Shown: positions 44,101-52,091 of the stretch, piece by piece
How positions within the stretch are numbered: position 1 is the first letter of the stretch
Layout: every line of letters begins with the position of its first letter
Source: Bacillota bacterium
Lineage (GTDB): Bacteria; Bacillota; Clostridia; Acetivibrionales; JAEZXR01
Direction of reading: 5' to 3'
Assembly (NCBI GenBank): GCA_023419605.1
Contig: JAEZXR010000125.1
Location: forward strand, 62,001 to 126,000
Length of the DNA stretch: 64,000 bases
Notes under the pieces: model-generated
Told to the model about the DNA's origin: nothing
What the model saw: only the letters and a program-made list of their open reading frames with translations
Databases searched by the model: none
Position numbers and translations under genes: made by a program

Positions 44101-44365
44101 CAGCCAGAACTATACCCTGTCAAAATGCGAGGTATACTGGTTTGATGACGACGAGGGAATCGACCTGCCGGCTTCCTGCTCCTTCCAATACTGGAACGGA
44201 AGCGCCTGGGTGAATGTCGGCAGCCCTTCGGGACTTGGAGTAGCTGGAAACCAATACAATACCACTACATTTACTCCGGTATCCACCAACAAAATCCGGC
44301 TGAATATCACAGCCAGGCAAAGCTATTCAACCGGCATACTGGAATGGAAGGTATGGGGAAAATGA
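41171..44365 (+). CDS. Secreted DUF5695-like carbohydrate-active protein with C-terminal discoidin-like module
   Basis: A 1064-residue secreted protein. The signal peptide covers about 40 residues (LMPVLMLLVVMAGVLAVPQLAAA). The body begins YSLSNSYFNVTTGSYGEISS and looks like a beta-sandwich joined to an (alpha/alpha) barrel (NSFSGYWGWGDDWGYTHAEF; GSEYSYDNTGEEAVYTLAKM; CGENWWQFQYTMALAGYCM), as in DUF5695 proteins found with glycosidases. Residues 922-1064 form a discoidin/CBM-like module (SFCSSWETIAALNDGY...GTTQWVQYDFSQNYTLS...GILEWKVWGK) also present at the N-terminus of the next gene product. GAAAGGAGAG precedes the ATG. Catalytic residues cannot be named. It likely acts on a cell-wall or plant glycan. 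Confidence 0.75.
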   Translation: MVKCLKCIIRKAGKSFLMPVLMLLVVMAGVLAVPQLAAAYSLSNSYFNVTTGSYGEISSIKLVGDAFPTEYVMNASNSPKQNTAGHQWLGELMFEYRVGTGAWTKATTNQSGDARVQSQSGNKVTVTYQNSANANGIKNFQLTETYSLVDDRLRWEINLKNTGSQDIEFGDVGLPLPFNERWPGGEAIYETRAVSHSNVANSNSYVYATRPSGIGSFLLMTPDTSTGAGFEYKDHWRTQERAANEAAWCQDQADWPEGLNVFYIHSNRIKSTGRGYLPNTSLILKPGEEKLYAFDFSKVADQNAMKERLYSLGLIDVNVVPGMIVPTNQTAKVDLHTSKNITSVTAQYPSETTITYLNTVATNHKIYSLSMKHLGQNNITVTYGNGEKTVLQFYAAEPVDAALQRHATFMVNNTQWNTSDFRNKAFDDWMMDSKAKRNSFSGYWGWGDDWGYTHAEFLAEKNVLVPVASEIQSVDNYLETTIWNTLMKQHQTDYYIHDFLMYSPGDVSGECKNPACGNNTPMGRGYAYPHIYNTFFSMYKIAKLHPEAITYKNPAKTYLYRAYRIMKTLYDGSVAYNWNTGLMGEMSTPQIIQALRDEGYTAEANDLTSKMTTKYNNFKNTTYPYGSEYSYDNTGEEAVYTLAKMNNNTTMMSKINAKTRACRGTAPLWYYYANPTTICGENWWQFQYTMALAGYCMDDWMMNYSSTPETDARLNYAAKVGLISTINSGQIDSDAANIGAVSWTYQAEKGNLGGQGVGGGALHNGWRQMSGEADLGLWGVLKILSADVANDPIFGLTGYGCDVTQNGSNYVVTPKDGLFKRLNMVSLRMSMELEQDEYTAATVASDKKSLEFTLKNKKSSAHTTRVFVKGMAAGTYDVLLNNTKVGSITAAAGQKSTISLNIGTAATYNVKITATSSQPSDTNVALQAVPSTSFCSSWETIAALNDGYDPANSNDKSHGAYGNWDNPGTTQWVQYDFSQNYTLSKCEVYWFDDDEGIDLPASCSFQYWNGSAWVNVGSPSGLGVAGNQYNTTTFTPVSTNKIRLNITARQSYSTGILEWKVWGK

Positions 44366-44382
44366 GCCGGTAGAACAATTCT

Positions 44383-44428
44383 GTGAGCAGGATGCCAAAT
44401 GTCCTGCTCACCCTCCGGCTAAAGCCGG
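44383..44428 (+). terminator. Two tandem hairpins between the secreted-protein genes
   Basis: GTGAGCAGGA/TCCTGCTCAC (44383-44392 with 44402-44411) is followed by CCGGC-TAAA-GCCGG (44415-44428). There is no T-tract, so this may be partial termination or mRNA protection. Confidence 0.5.
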
Positions 44429-44487
44429 TGAAGCGCAACGTAATGGAATGATTAAACCGATTGAAAGATAGAATGGGAGGTATAGGC

Positions 44488-45738
44488 ATGTTAAAAGGAA
44501 AAAGATGGATCCGAAAAGCGGTGATTGGGATTGCCATAGCGGCGCTATTGCTGGGCTGTGTTCCCATGGGGGTGTTTGCAGCCGATACGAACATTGCACC
44601 CCTGGGTACCCCGTCCGCATCCTTCTGCTCGTCATGGGAAACCGTCTCAGCCCTGAATGACGGATACACGCCGCAAAGCTCTGCCGATCACAGCCATGGG
44701 GCCTATGGGAACTGGGACAATCCGGGAACCACCCAGTGGGTACAGTACGATTTCACTCAGAATTACACCCTGTCAAAATGTGAGGTATATTGGTTTGACG
44801 ACGATCAGGGGATCGACTTGCCGGCATCCTGCAATTTCCAGTACTGGAACGGGAGCGCCTGGGTTGATTTCAGCAATCAGACCGGCCGCGGCGTAAAGGG
44901 AAATCAATGGAATGAGACAACCTTTACTGCTGTTTCCACCAATAAAATCCGGCTGAATATCACAGCCAAACAAAGCTATTCGACAGGCATACTGGAATGG
45001 CGGGTATGGGGAACTTCAGCAGGAAATCCGGGGGGACCTGTTGTAACTACACCTCCTTCCTGGATCAATTCCTTTTATAAAAAAGCGGTTATGATTAATG
45101 GAATTCCCATCTGTGCGACCCAGGCGGTACCGGATCAGGCGCTGCTTAATGCCTATAAGGTTCTTGACGCCTATATGAAAAAGATTAAGGCGGAAAAGCC
45201 GCAGATCATACAAAAAATGAATCAGAACGGAGTGTATGTAATTATCATCGGACTGAATGAAACCAATTCGATGCATCCTTCCTGGGCAGGCTATAACGAC
45301 CCGTCCTGGCCGAGAAGGGGCGGGGGCGGACTGGATACTACAGTGCTGGAAGAAGATTTGATCGTGCCGCAAAACGATACCTGGCGCCAGAATTTCTGCG
45401 GACTTGTGCATGAGTTCAGCCATACGATGCTGTCCTACGGGATCGGGGACGCAAACCATACGGGTGCGGAACCTGCATTGTACAATCAGATTCTCACTGC
45501 ATACAATCATGCCATTGCAGCGAACAAATATAACGAGTCTTCCTATGACCGCAGCAATTACCATGAATATTTCTGCGGGCAGGCCAACCGGTGGTTCAAT
45601 TCAAACCCTACCAATCTGAATGTACCGGGAGCAGCCGGTAAAACCGACCGCCAGCAGCTGCAGGAATACGATCCGGAGATATACGGCATTCTGTCGACTC
45701 TCTTTGGCGATGATAAGCTGCCTGCACCTTGGAATTAA
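44488..45738 (+). CDS. Secreted HExxH metallopeptidase with N-terminal discoidin-like module
   Basis: A 416-residue secreted protein. Residues 1-34 are a signal peptide (AVIGIAIAALLLGCVPMGVFA). Residues 34-175 are a discoidin-like module nearly the same as the C-terminal module of the preceding protein. The rest has the zinc motif LVHEFSHTM (H308, E309, H312) and downstream NYHEYFCGQANRWF, in which E360 is a good third ligand as in lethal-factor-like and related gluzincin peptidases that use a YxxxxEFFAE-type helix. TTG 44461 is in frame, but GGGAGG at 44475-44480 supports ATG 44488. It probably binds a glycan and cuts a glycoprotein or surface protein. The peptidase family number cannot be set by eye. 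Confidence 0.7.
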   Translation: MLKGKRWIRKAVIGIAIAALLLGCVPMGVFAADTNIAPLGTPSASFCSSWETVSALNDGYTPQSSADHSHGAYGNWDNPGTTQWVQYDFTQNYTLSKCEVYWFDDDQGIDLPASCNFQYWNGSAWVDFSNQTGRGVKGNQWNETTFTAVSTNKIRLNITAKQSYSTGILEWRVWGTSAGNPGGPVVTTPPSWINSFYKKAVMINGIPICATQAVPDQALLNAYKVLDAYMKKIKAEKPQIIQKMNQNGVYVIIIGLNETNSMHPSWAGYNDPSWPRRGGGGLDTTVLEEDLIVPQNDTWRQNFCGLVHEFSHTMLSYGIGDANHTGAEPALYNQILTAYNHAIAANKYNESSYDRSNYHEYFCGQANRWFNSNPTNLNVPGAAGKTDRQQLQEYDPEIYGILSTLFGDDKLPAPWN

Positions 45739-45744
45739 GTATAA

Positions 45745-45997
45745 TTAGTTTAACGCGTTGTGCTAGCTTTGCTAAGAAAAGAGTCCTTCCAGGACAGCTT
45801 CAATAGCAACGCTCAGACGACTTTGAGGGAAATGTCTCTAGGGCTCGAGCATAAAGTCGCTTCCCTTAGAGGGATTCCTTAATGAATTGCTGCGCAGCGG
45901 GTCAAGGTAGAATATGCCGCTGATGCGGATATTCGTTGGTCAGTGAAGCTGCCTTCCATGGCACTTTTCTTGCAGCTAGCACAACGTGTTAGTTTAA
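45745..45997. mobile_element. MITE-like element with terminal inverted repeats and 9-bp target duplication
   Basis: The direct repeat TTAGTTTAA occurs at 45745-45753 and 45989-45997. Between them lie 235 bases whose ends are inverted repeats: CGCGTTGTGCTAGCT on the left and CACGTTGTGCTAGCT (reverse complement) on the right, continuing after a small gap with AAGAAAAG and, further in, CAGCTTCA on both sides. The interior has more hairpins (CGACTTT/AAAGTCG, GAATATGCCGC/GCGGATATTC). No transposase is encoded. Confidence 0.8.
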
Positions 45998-46138
45998 ATA
46001 ATATGATTGGATCAGGTGAAAAGGCTCGAAATGGTTACAATGGTTGCGGTACTGTTTTTCGGCTTGTCACCGATACCGCTCATTGCAATTTCTGCCTTAT
46101 GAAGAAAGTATAGCCTACCATATTCTTTTAATCAGGTT

Positions 46139-46176
46139 CCGATAGAGATAGGTTCTCTGTCGGGGCCTTTTATTTT
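46139..46176 (+). terminator. Rho-independent terminator
   Basis: CCGATAGAGA (46139-46148) pairs with TCTCTGTCGG (46154-46163, one G-U) and is followed by GGCCTTTTATTTT. Between the MITE and this site a 20-codon hydrophobic frame (MVTMVAVLFFGLSPIPLIAI, from 46031) ends near 46102 and may be the tail of a lost membrane protein. Confidence 0.7.
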
Positions 46177-46291
46177 GGTCCTGCCTGGTGTAAAATGTAG
46201 TAGGAATACAAAGGAAGGTGTAGTAGAAGGCATAGCATTTAGGCGGTCCGCACGTTTTTTTGCATTTAGTGCCAAGAGGGAGGCGTTAAAA

Positions 46292-47029
46292 ATGAAACAA
46301 AATAAATATGATGATAGCGTCTTTTTTGATAAATACAGCAATATGGAGCGCTCAAAAAATGGACTTGAAGCTGCTGGAGAGTGGCATGAACTAAGAAAAA
46401 TGCTGCCTGATTTTCAAGGAAAAAGAGTTTTGGATTTAGGATGCGGTTACGGGTGGCACTGCCGGTTTGCCCTTGATAATGGCGCAAAGTCCGTTATTGG
46501 GATTGACATTTCACAAAAAATGTTAAGCGAGGCAAAGAGCAAAACAAACTCCGAGCAGATCCAGTATATCTGCATGCCAATCGAAGACATCGATTTTCCG
46601 GTTGATTCCTTTGATGTGGTGATCAGCTCTTTGGCGCTTCATTACATTCAGTCCTTTGAGGATATTGTAAGCAAAATCAGCAAATGTCTTTCAAAGGGCG
46701 GAGAGTTTGCGTTCTCAGTGGAGCATCCCATTTTTACTGCATACGGAGCACAGGATTGGTATTATGACCATGAGGGTAATCGACTGCACTGGCCGGTCGA
46801 CCAGTATTTTACCGAGGGTATGCGTAAAGCGAATTTTTTGGGTGAAGAAGTTACAAAGTATCATAAAACATTGACAACCTACCTAAACGGCCTCATAAAG
46901 GCGGGGTTTGAAATCACAGGCGTTGTTGAACCGATGCCGGCGGAAGGTTTGCTCCACACCGTTCCCGGAATGCTGGATGAACTGCGCCGGCCCATGATGC
47001 TGCTTGTATCGGCTAGAAAAAAGTGCTGA
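46292..47029 (+). CDS. Class I SAM-dependent methyltransferase
   Basis: A 245-residue methyltransferase with the usual motifs: VLDLGCGYGWHCRFAL (motif I, residues 47-62), VIGIDIS (acidic loop), MPIEDIDFPVDSFDVVISSLALHYI (motif II/III region) and LSKGGEFAFSVEHP (motif IV). It belongs to the UbiE/COQ5-like or Methyltransf_11/25 group; relatives methylate small molecules, but the substrate is unknown. An open frame runs back to 46175, but GAGGGAGG at 46276-46283 supports ATG 46292. It stands after a terminator and 158 bases before the amine oxidase gene. Confidence 0.85.
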   Translation: MKQNKYDDSVFFDKYSNMERSKNGLEAAGEWHELRKMLPDFQGKRVLDLGCGYGWHCRFALDNGAKSVIGIDISQKMLSEAKSKTNSEQIQYICMPIEDIDFPVDSFDVVISSLALHYIQSFEDIVSKISKCLSKGGEFAFSVEHPIFTAYGAQDWYYDHEGNRLHWPVDQYFTEGMRKANFLGEEVTKYHKTLTTYLNGLIKAGFEITGVVEPMPAEGLLHTVPGMLDELRRPMMLLVSARKKC

Positions 47030-47187
47030 AAGAAAGCTATGTTTTTCCGTAGCTTCGGCCCGTTCCCCTGCTTCTCCTTGGGCAGTATGTGAACAAAAAT
47101 TTCTCAAATACATATTATTTACTATGGAATATAATGTGCACGGATCTTAACCCGGATCGATGTACATATAAGGAGATAGTGAATAGT

Positions 47188-48969
47188 ATGAACGTTAATG
47201 ACTACATGCCTGGCCCGCCTCCTCAACCTGGTAATCCTACGGATGAACAAAGACATAGGCTTACGAGGTATGCTCTTCTTCAAAAGGGAAGACCGGAAGA
47301 CTTTGAATATATACGGGAATTGACATCACCGCCGCAGGATATTACGAGGATAATCAGACCCGGAGGGTTAAGGGGGCTAAAGATAGGAGTAATGGGCGCG
47401 GGTTTGGCTGGCCTGGCGTCTGCTTTTGAACTGCGGAAAACAGGAGCGGATATAACTGTATTTGAGGCAGAAGAGAAGCGCATTGGCGGAAGAGTATATA
47501 CCTATTATTTTGATCAAAGCAAGCTTTTGTACGGAGAACTGGGTTCCATGCGAATACCTGTTTCTCATGAGACTGTCTGGCATTACATAAACCTCTTCAA
47601 ATTGTCTACCAGACCCTTTGTTCAAACCAATGAAAATGCCTTGATTTACCTTAAGAATACACGTGTTAGAAATGATGCAGAAGGTAAAAATGTAATGAAA
47701 TACATATATCCCAGGTACTGCCTTGCAGAATGGGAGAAAAGGACTCCGTGGCAGCAGCTGGCGTACTATGGTCTTGAAAGCCCTTTACTTCCTGCAAATC
47801 CGGAACAAAGAAGTGAATTGCTGCAGGTAAAGCCGTACTACAATGCTTTTCATGTATACTGGGATTGGCAAAGCAACAGAAAAATAATGGAGTCCTTAGG
47901 GCTAAGCCAGGGGGCAATAAATCTAATTTCCAGTTTGTTTCCATTAGCCGGTCAAAATCTTTACAACAGTTATATTGATATAGCGCAAGCGAATTATCCG
48001 GCGAATCTGTCATTCCTTTATGAAATTCCCGGAGGTACTTCAATGCTTCCTTATGCTATATATCACTCGTTGGTTCATCCGAATCCAACGAAGGATTATC
48101 CGGGTATGCCATCCCAGTGTCTCGGAAAAGTGACAGTAAAAACAGGAAATTGGATTACAGGCATACATAGGGAGCATAATACCGGAAAAGTAATACTTGC
48201 ATACAATAATAGTAAAGCAGCCGGCTCTCTGTATGAAATTTTTGATTATGTTATTTGTGCAATCCCTTTTTCCACGCTGCGTACCATTGACATAAATCCA
48301 CTTTTCAGCGACTTGAAAATGCAGGCCATAAGAGAGGTAAACTATATAGCATCGCAGAAAACCATACTATTATGCAATCGGCGGTTTTGGGAGGAAGGGG
48401 GACCAGGAGAACAGATTATAGGAGGAGGTTCCTATACGGATCTTCCTATTACTACCCTATGGTATCCGTCGGACCATGCCGGATACTGTGCTAAACAAAT
48501 CCAAGGTATGCTGCAGAGTTTTCCCTATAGCAAGCTGGCGATTCCACAAGCAGATCAAAAAGCTTTAGCCAGAGAACCGGGCGTGCTGATTGCTTCCTAT
48601 AATTATGGTCTTGATGCTGTAAGGCTTGCAAATCTGACTCCGGAGCTGCGCCTGAATGAAATCAAACGTGAGGTAGAAGAGGTTCATGGGCTGCCTGAAG
48701 GCTATATGGACGAGGTCGTTGTTGATTTTAAAACAATGGATTGGAACGATTATTTATGGACCAGAGGTGCATTACCCTTTTATACACCGGAGCAAAAAAG
48801 GCTGTTTTCCTATGGAATGGCTTTACCGGAGTATGATAACAGGGTATTTATGGCAGGGGATCATATTTCTGCAGTTCACCGCTGGATGCAGGGTGCGCTT
48901 CAAAGCGGGATGATAGCAGCCAATCAACTGGCGACGGAATATATGAAGAGGGAATCAGGAAAACGGTAG
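47188..48969 (+). CDS. Flavin-dependent amine oxidase family protein
   Basis: A 593-residue FAD amine-oxidase-superfamily protein. After a proline-rich N-terminus (MPGPPPQPGNP) comes the dinucleotide-binding motif IGVMGAGLAGLASAFELRK near residue 67, the GGR loop (KRIGGRVYTYYF), and at the C-terminus NRVFMAGDHISAVHRWMQGA, the second FAD contact. The long substrate domain resembles L-amino-acid oxidase and tryptophan monooxygenase-like members. Such enzymes oxidise an amine or amino acid and normally pass electrons to O2. AGGAGA at 47171-47176 supports ATG 47188 over the upstream frame from 47089. No partner gene indicates the substrate. A terminator follows at 49137. Confidence 0.85.
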   Translation: MNVNDYMPGPPPQPGNPTDEQRHRLTRYALLQKGRPEDFEYIRELTSPPQDITRIIRPGGLRGLKIGVMGAGLAGLASAFELRKTGADITVFEAEEKRIGGRVYTYYFDQSKLLYGELGSMRIPVSHETVWHYINLFKLSTRPFVQTNENALIYLKNTRVRNDAEGKNVMKYIYPRYCLAEWEKRTPWQQLAYYGLESPLLPANPEQRSELLQVKPYYNAFHVYWDWQSNRKIMESLGLSQGAINLISSLFPLAGQNLYNSYIDIAQANYPANLSFLYEIPGGTSMLPYAIYHSLVHPNPTKDYPGMPSQCLGKVTVKTGNWITGIHREHNTGKVILAYNNSKAAGSLYEIFDYVICAIPFSTLRTIDINPLFSDLKMQAIREVNYIASQKTILLCNRRFWEEGGPGEQIIGGGSYTDLPITTLWYPSDHAGYCAKQIQGMLQSFPYSKLAIPQADQKALAREPGVLIASYNYGLDAVRLANLTPELRLNEIKREVEEVHGLPEGYMDEVVVDFKTMDWNDYLWTRGALPFYTPEQKRLFSYGMALPEYDNRVFMAGDHISAVHRWMQGALQSGMIAANQLATEYMKRESGKR

Positions 48970-49136
48970 AATAGCATTTTTAAAGCAGCTTTATAGAATG
49001 AATAGAAGTCTTGTACAAAGCAGTAGAAGTACAATTTATATGTTTGTTGGATATATTGGATTCAATCATTTGTTTTTAATTGCCTGATTTATAGGAGTGC
49101 TTAATAAATACCTATAAAAAAGTTTGAAATAGAAAA

Positions 49137-49186
49137 GGTGGCAGTCGTCAATACTAAAATAAGGTATTTGCGGCTGCCATCTTTTG
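49137..49186 (+). terminator. Long hairpin terminator after the amine oxidase gene
   Basis: An 18-bp stem (49137-49154 with 49164-49181, several G-U and one mismatch) around a 9-nt loop, followed by TTTT. The stretch 49190-49528 is AT-rich and I see no gene or repeat in it. Confidence 0.65.
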
Positions 49187-49528
49187 ATGTGCTGAAAAAA
49201 GAATCGGATAGGGTAGGGGGAAATGGAAAAGCCCTGCAATTGATAATGGGTTTTATTATTTTATGGTAATTCATAGAACGCTTTACTCTACTGATTGGAT
49301 GCTTTTCAACAGGCGTACCTCGCTCTCTTGGCCCTCTGGCGCCTGAAACCCTGTATCACTGCATAAATGGTTTTTATAACATTGAATTTTATGTAATTTA
49401 TTTAATTAATTGGAATAAGCCAAAATAATTATATAAATACCAATAATGACCAATTGATTTGTTTTATAGAATACATATAATTAAAGTAAGTAATTCAGCT
49501 TTCCGTGTGGTGAAACAGAATGCGTAAT

Positions 49529-49783
49529 TTAGCGGATAAAATCCCCTCCGCACGGATCAGTCAATTCACAAAGTGGTGAGTCCTGGGCACATTGTAGTAA
49601 TTCAATACATTCATCAACGATATCCAGAAAAGTTGAGCAACCAATCAAAGAGAGGAAACTTTGCATGTAGAGTTCTCTCGGTTCATGGATGAAGAATTCC
49701 TTAAAATTATTGAAATACTTGATTTTAGGTTTATACCGGGCATTGAAGGAGCATTTTATCGTATCAACGGATGTGCATTTCAT
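49529..49783 (-). CDS. Small hypothetical protein
   Basis: An 84-residue minus-strand frame in an otherwise gene-poor 1.1-kb gap. The product is cysteine-rich (SLIGCSTFLDIVDECIELLQ; CAQDSPLCELTDPCGG). There is no good ribosome site ahead of the ATG and no family is recognised. It may be a fragment or a chance frame. Confidence 0.25.
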   Translation of the reverse strand: MKCTSVDTIKCSFNARYKPKIKYFNNFKEFFIHEPRELYMQSFLSLIGCSTFLDIVDECIELLQCAQDSPLCELTDPCGGDFIR

Positions 49784-49949
49784 TTCAGCTTATTTATGCT
49801 TTTATTCCTGCTGTAATCGTATCCTTTTCGCAGCACTCTATTTTCTCTTTTCCTAAAAAAATACTGCCATGACTCCGCCATGTTTAATTAAAAAGACTTG
49901 TTGAACAATGCATTTAACTCTAAAAAATAATATAAGAGAGGAGGGAATT

Positions 49950-50010
49950 ATGTGTCTTTTAAGAAGTGAGGACCTATTTACATAGTACTTCTGAAGGACC
50001 TTTTTACTAG
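49950..50010 (+). promoter_or_regulatory. Leader ORF and tandem repeat ahead of the chitinase operon
   Basis: GAGAGGAGGGA is placed 5 bases before ATG 49950, which opens an 11-codon frame (MCLLRSEDLFT) ending at 49985. The same segment holds two 18-base imperfect direct repeats, GAGGACCTATTTACATAG (49968-49985) and GAAGGACCTTTTTACTAG (49993-50010), 25 bases apart, and a stem AGAAGT/ACTTCT around the first. A translated leader controlling the chitinase operon is possible. Confidence 0.4.
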
Positions 50011-50061
50011 GGTTAATGCACTGCTTTCATAAGTAAATAACCACATGAAAGGGGTAAAATA

Positions 50062-52026
50062 ATGAAAAAAAGTATCAAAAAACAAGTTCTAGGTTTGTTT
50101 CTGGTGTTGGCCTTACTGCTTTCAATAGTGCCAGTACCCTTTACTACAGTGAATGCGGCTGCTTCAAAAAATATTATTGTATATTTCCCTAACTGGGGCA
50201 TATACAATGCCGCTCACCAGTCCATGACCGTAGGCATGATGCCGTGGAGCAAAATCACGGTTATAAACCATGCCTTTTTCGAAGTTGATTCCAGCTTTAA
50301 ACTGGCTTCAACCGACACCTTTGCCGATTTCGACAAAATGATGGATCATTCTGAAGGTTGGGATACCAATCAGTTAAGAGGACATTTCGGCGAATACAAA
50401 TACTATAAGAGCCAGTATCCCAATGTCAAGATTATGGTATCGGTAGGAGGCTGGACAAGAGGACAGAATTTCCATGCTATGGCTGCCACTGCATCTACAA
50501 GAGCAACTTTTATCCAAAGCATAGTTGACTTCTTGAAAAAGTATCCGTTTATCGACGGTATCGATCTGGACTGGGAATATCCCGGAATCGACAGAAAACC
50601 GGACCCCAATGACCAGTATGACAGAGGGTGCCCCGGCGGACCGGAGGATAAACAGAACTTTACATCCTTGTTGAGAGAAATTCGCCAGGCTTATAACAGC
50701 AATGGCTTATCCGGCAAGCTTCTTACCATAGCTGCTTCTGCCGGCTACGACAAGCTGGAGCTTCAAGAACCGGCCGTATATGCGCAGTATCTGGATTGGC
50801 TGAATGTTATGACCTATGATATGCATGGAGCATGGGAGAACACTACGAACCACCATGCCCCGCTGTATGCAAATCCCAATGACCCCTCAGGAACATCACC
50901 CGTTGATATTAAAAACAGGTATAATACGGATTCAGCCATGAAAACCCTTACGGATGTTTATAAGATCCCTGCAAGCAAGCTGAATGTGGGCTCTCCTTTT
51001 TACTCAAGAGGGTGGAGGGGCGTTACCGGAGGCACCAACGGCATGTACGGAACTGCCACAGGTGCTGCAACAGGCACATGGGATAACCCGCAGTCTCCGG
51101 GAGGCCAATATCCGTATTTCACATTGAAAACCATGGAAAATCAAAATGGCTATGTTAAGTATAGAGATGATACATACGCAAAAACACCATGGCTTTATAA
51201 CGCTTCCCAGGGAATCCTTTTGAGTTATGAGGATACGACATCCCTTTCAACAAGATGCGATTACATCAACAGCAACGGTTACGGCGGTTTGATTATTTGG
51301 GAGATTTCGGGAGATACCTCTAACTTTGAGCTTACAAACCTTGCCTATAACAAGCTGATCGGAACCCCTGTTCCAGTTGTCGCAACACCGAGCATAAGCC
51401 CGGCTTCCGGTAATTACAGCTCTGCTCAAACCGTATCTGTAACCTGTGCTACCGCTGGAGCTACCATTCGGTACACCACTGACGGAACGGAACCAACGAC
51501 AAATTCTCAGGCTTATACTGCACCTTTTAGCGTGGCAGCAACAACTACCGTAAAAGCAAAGGCTTTCAAATCCGGTATGACGGATTCATCGACAGCCTCG
51601 GCAACCTACACCATTACCAGCTCAACGACGGTAGCCACACCTACCTTCAGCCCTGCCGGCGGAACCTATACGGCAGCGCAGAGTGTTACCCTTTCCTGTG
51701 CTACAGCCGGAGCTACCATCCGGTATACCACCAATGGATCGGAGCCAACGGCTTCATCGACCCAATATACCGGTGCTATCAGTGTGGCTGCTACGACGAC
51801 AATAAAAGCGAAAGCTTTCAAGTCGGGTATGAATGATTCCGCAACTACTTCTGCTACCTATACAATCAGTACTGTAGGCCAGCCTAACCCATGGACTGCG
51901 GGTACTGCTTACAAGATCGGCGACCTGGTAACCTACAGCGGTAAAATATACAAATGCATCCAGGCCCATACTGCATTGACAGGCTGGGAGCCTCCCAATG
52001 TTCCTGCACTTTGGACGGCACAATAA
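50062..52026 (+). CDS. Secreted GH18 chitinase with two CHB_HEX_C modules and C-terminal CBM5/12
   Basis: A 654-residue secreted chitinase. The signal peptide covers residues 1-33 (VLGLFLVLALLLSIVPVP...VNAAA). The GH18 domain (36-430) has KIMVSVGGWT and the active-site motif DGIDLDWEYPG with acid/base E172, plus MTYDMHGAW for the substrate-assisted mechanism. Two chitobiase C-terminal-type modules (about 438-522 and 528-603) lead to a CBM5/12 chitin-binding module (607-654, WTAGTAYKIGDLVTYSGKIYKC). It cuts chitin outside the cell. AAAGGGG precedes the ATG. It is the first of four adjacent GH18 genes; the 65-base gap to the next contains only its ribosome site. Confidence 0.93.
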   Translation: MKKSIKKQVLGLFLVLALLLSIVPVPFTTVNAAASKNIIVYFPNWGIYNAAHQSMTVGMMPWSKITVINHAFFEVDSSFKLASTDTFADFDKMMDHSEGWDTNQLRGHFGEYKYYKSQYPNVKIMVSVGGWTRGQNFHAMAATASTRATFIQSIVDFLKKYPFIDGIDLDWEYPGIDRKPDPNDQYDRGCPGGPEDKQNFTSLLREIRQAYNSNGLSGKLLTIAASAGYDKLELQEPAVYAQYLDWLNVMTYDMHGAWENTTNHHAPLYANPNDPSGTSPVDIKNRYNTDSAMKTLTDVYKIPASKLNVGSPFYSRGWRGVTGGTNGMYGTATGAATGTWDNPQSPGGQYPYFTLKTMENQNGYVKYRDDTYAKTPWLYNASQGILLSYEDTTSLSTRCDYINSNGYGGLIIWEISGDTSNFELTNLAYNKLIGTPVPVVATPSISPASGNYSSAQTVSVTCATAGATIRYTTDGTEPTTNSQAYTAPFSVAATTTVKAKAFKSGMTDSSTASATYTITSSTTVATPTFSPAGGTYTAAQSVTLSCATAGATIRYTTNGSEPTASSTQYTGAISVAATTTIKAKAFKSGMNDSATTSATYTISTVGQPNPWTAGTAYKIGDLVTYSGKIYKCIQAHTALTGWEPPNVPALWTAQ

Positions 52027-52091
52027 TTTGTAATGATTGATAAGGCGGGTTGCTTACGGCAACCCTGCCTTGAATTAAAAGGAGGATATCT

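Noticed and set aside
47089..47187. N-terminal extension of the amine oxidase
   Set aside because: The extra 33 residues contain a likely promoter region and lack a ribosome site, while ATG 47188 has one.
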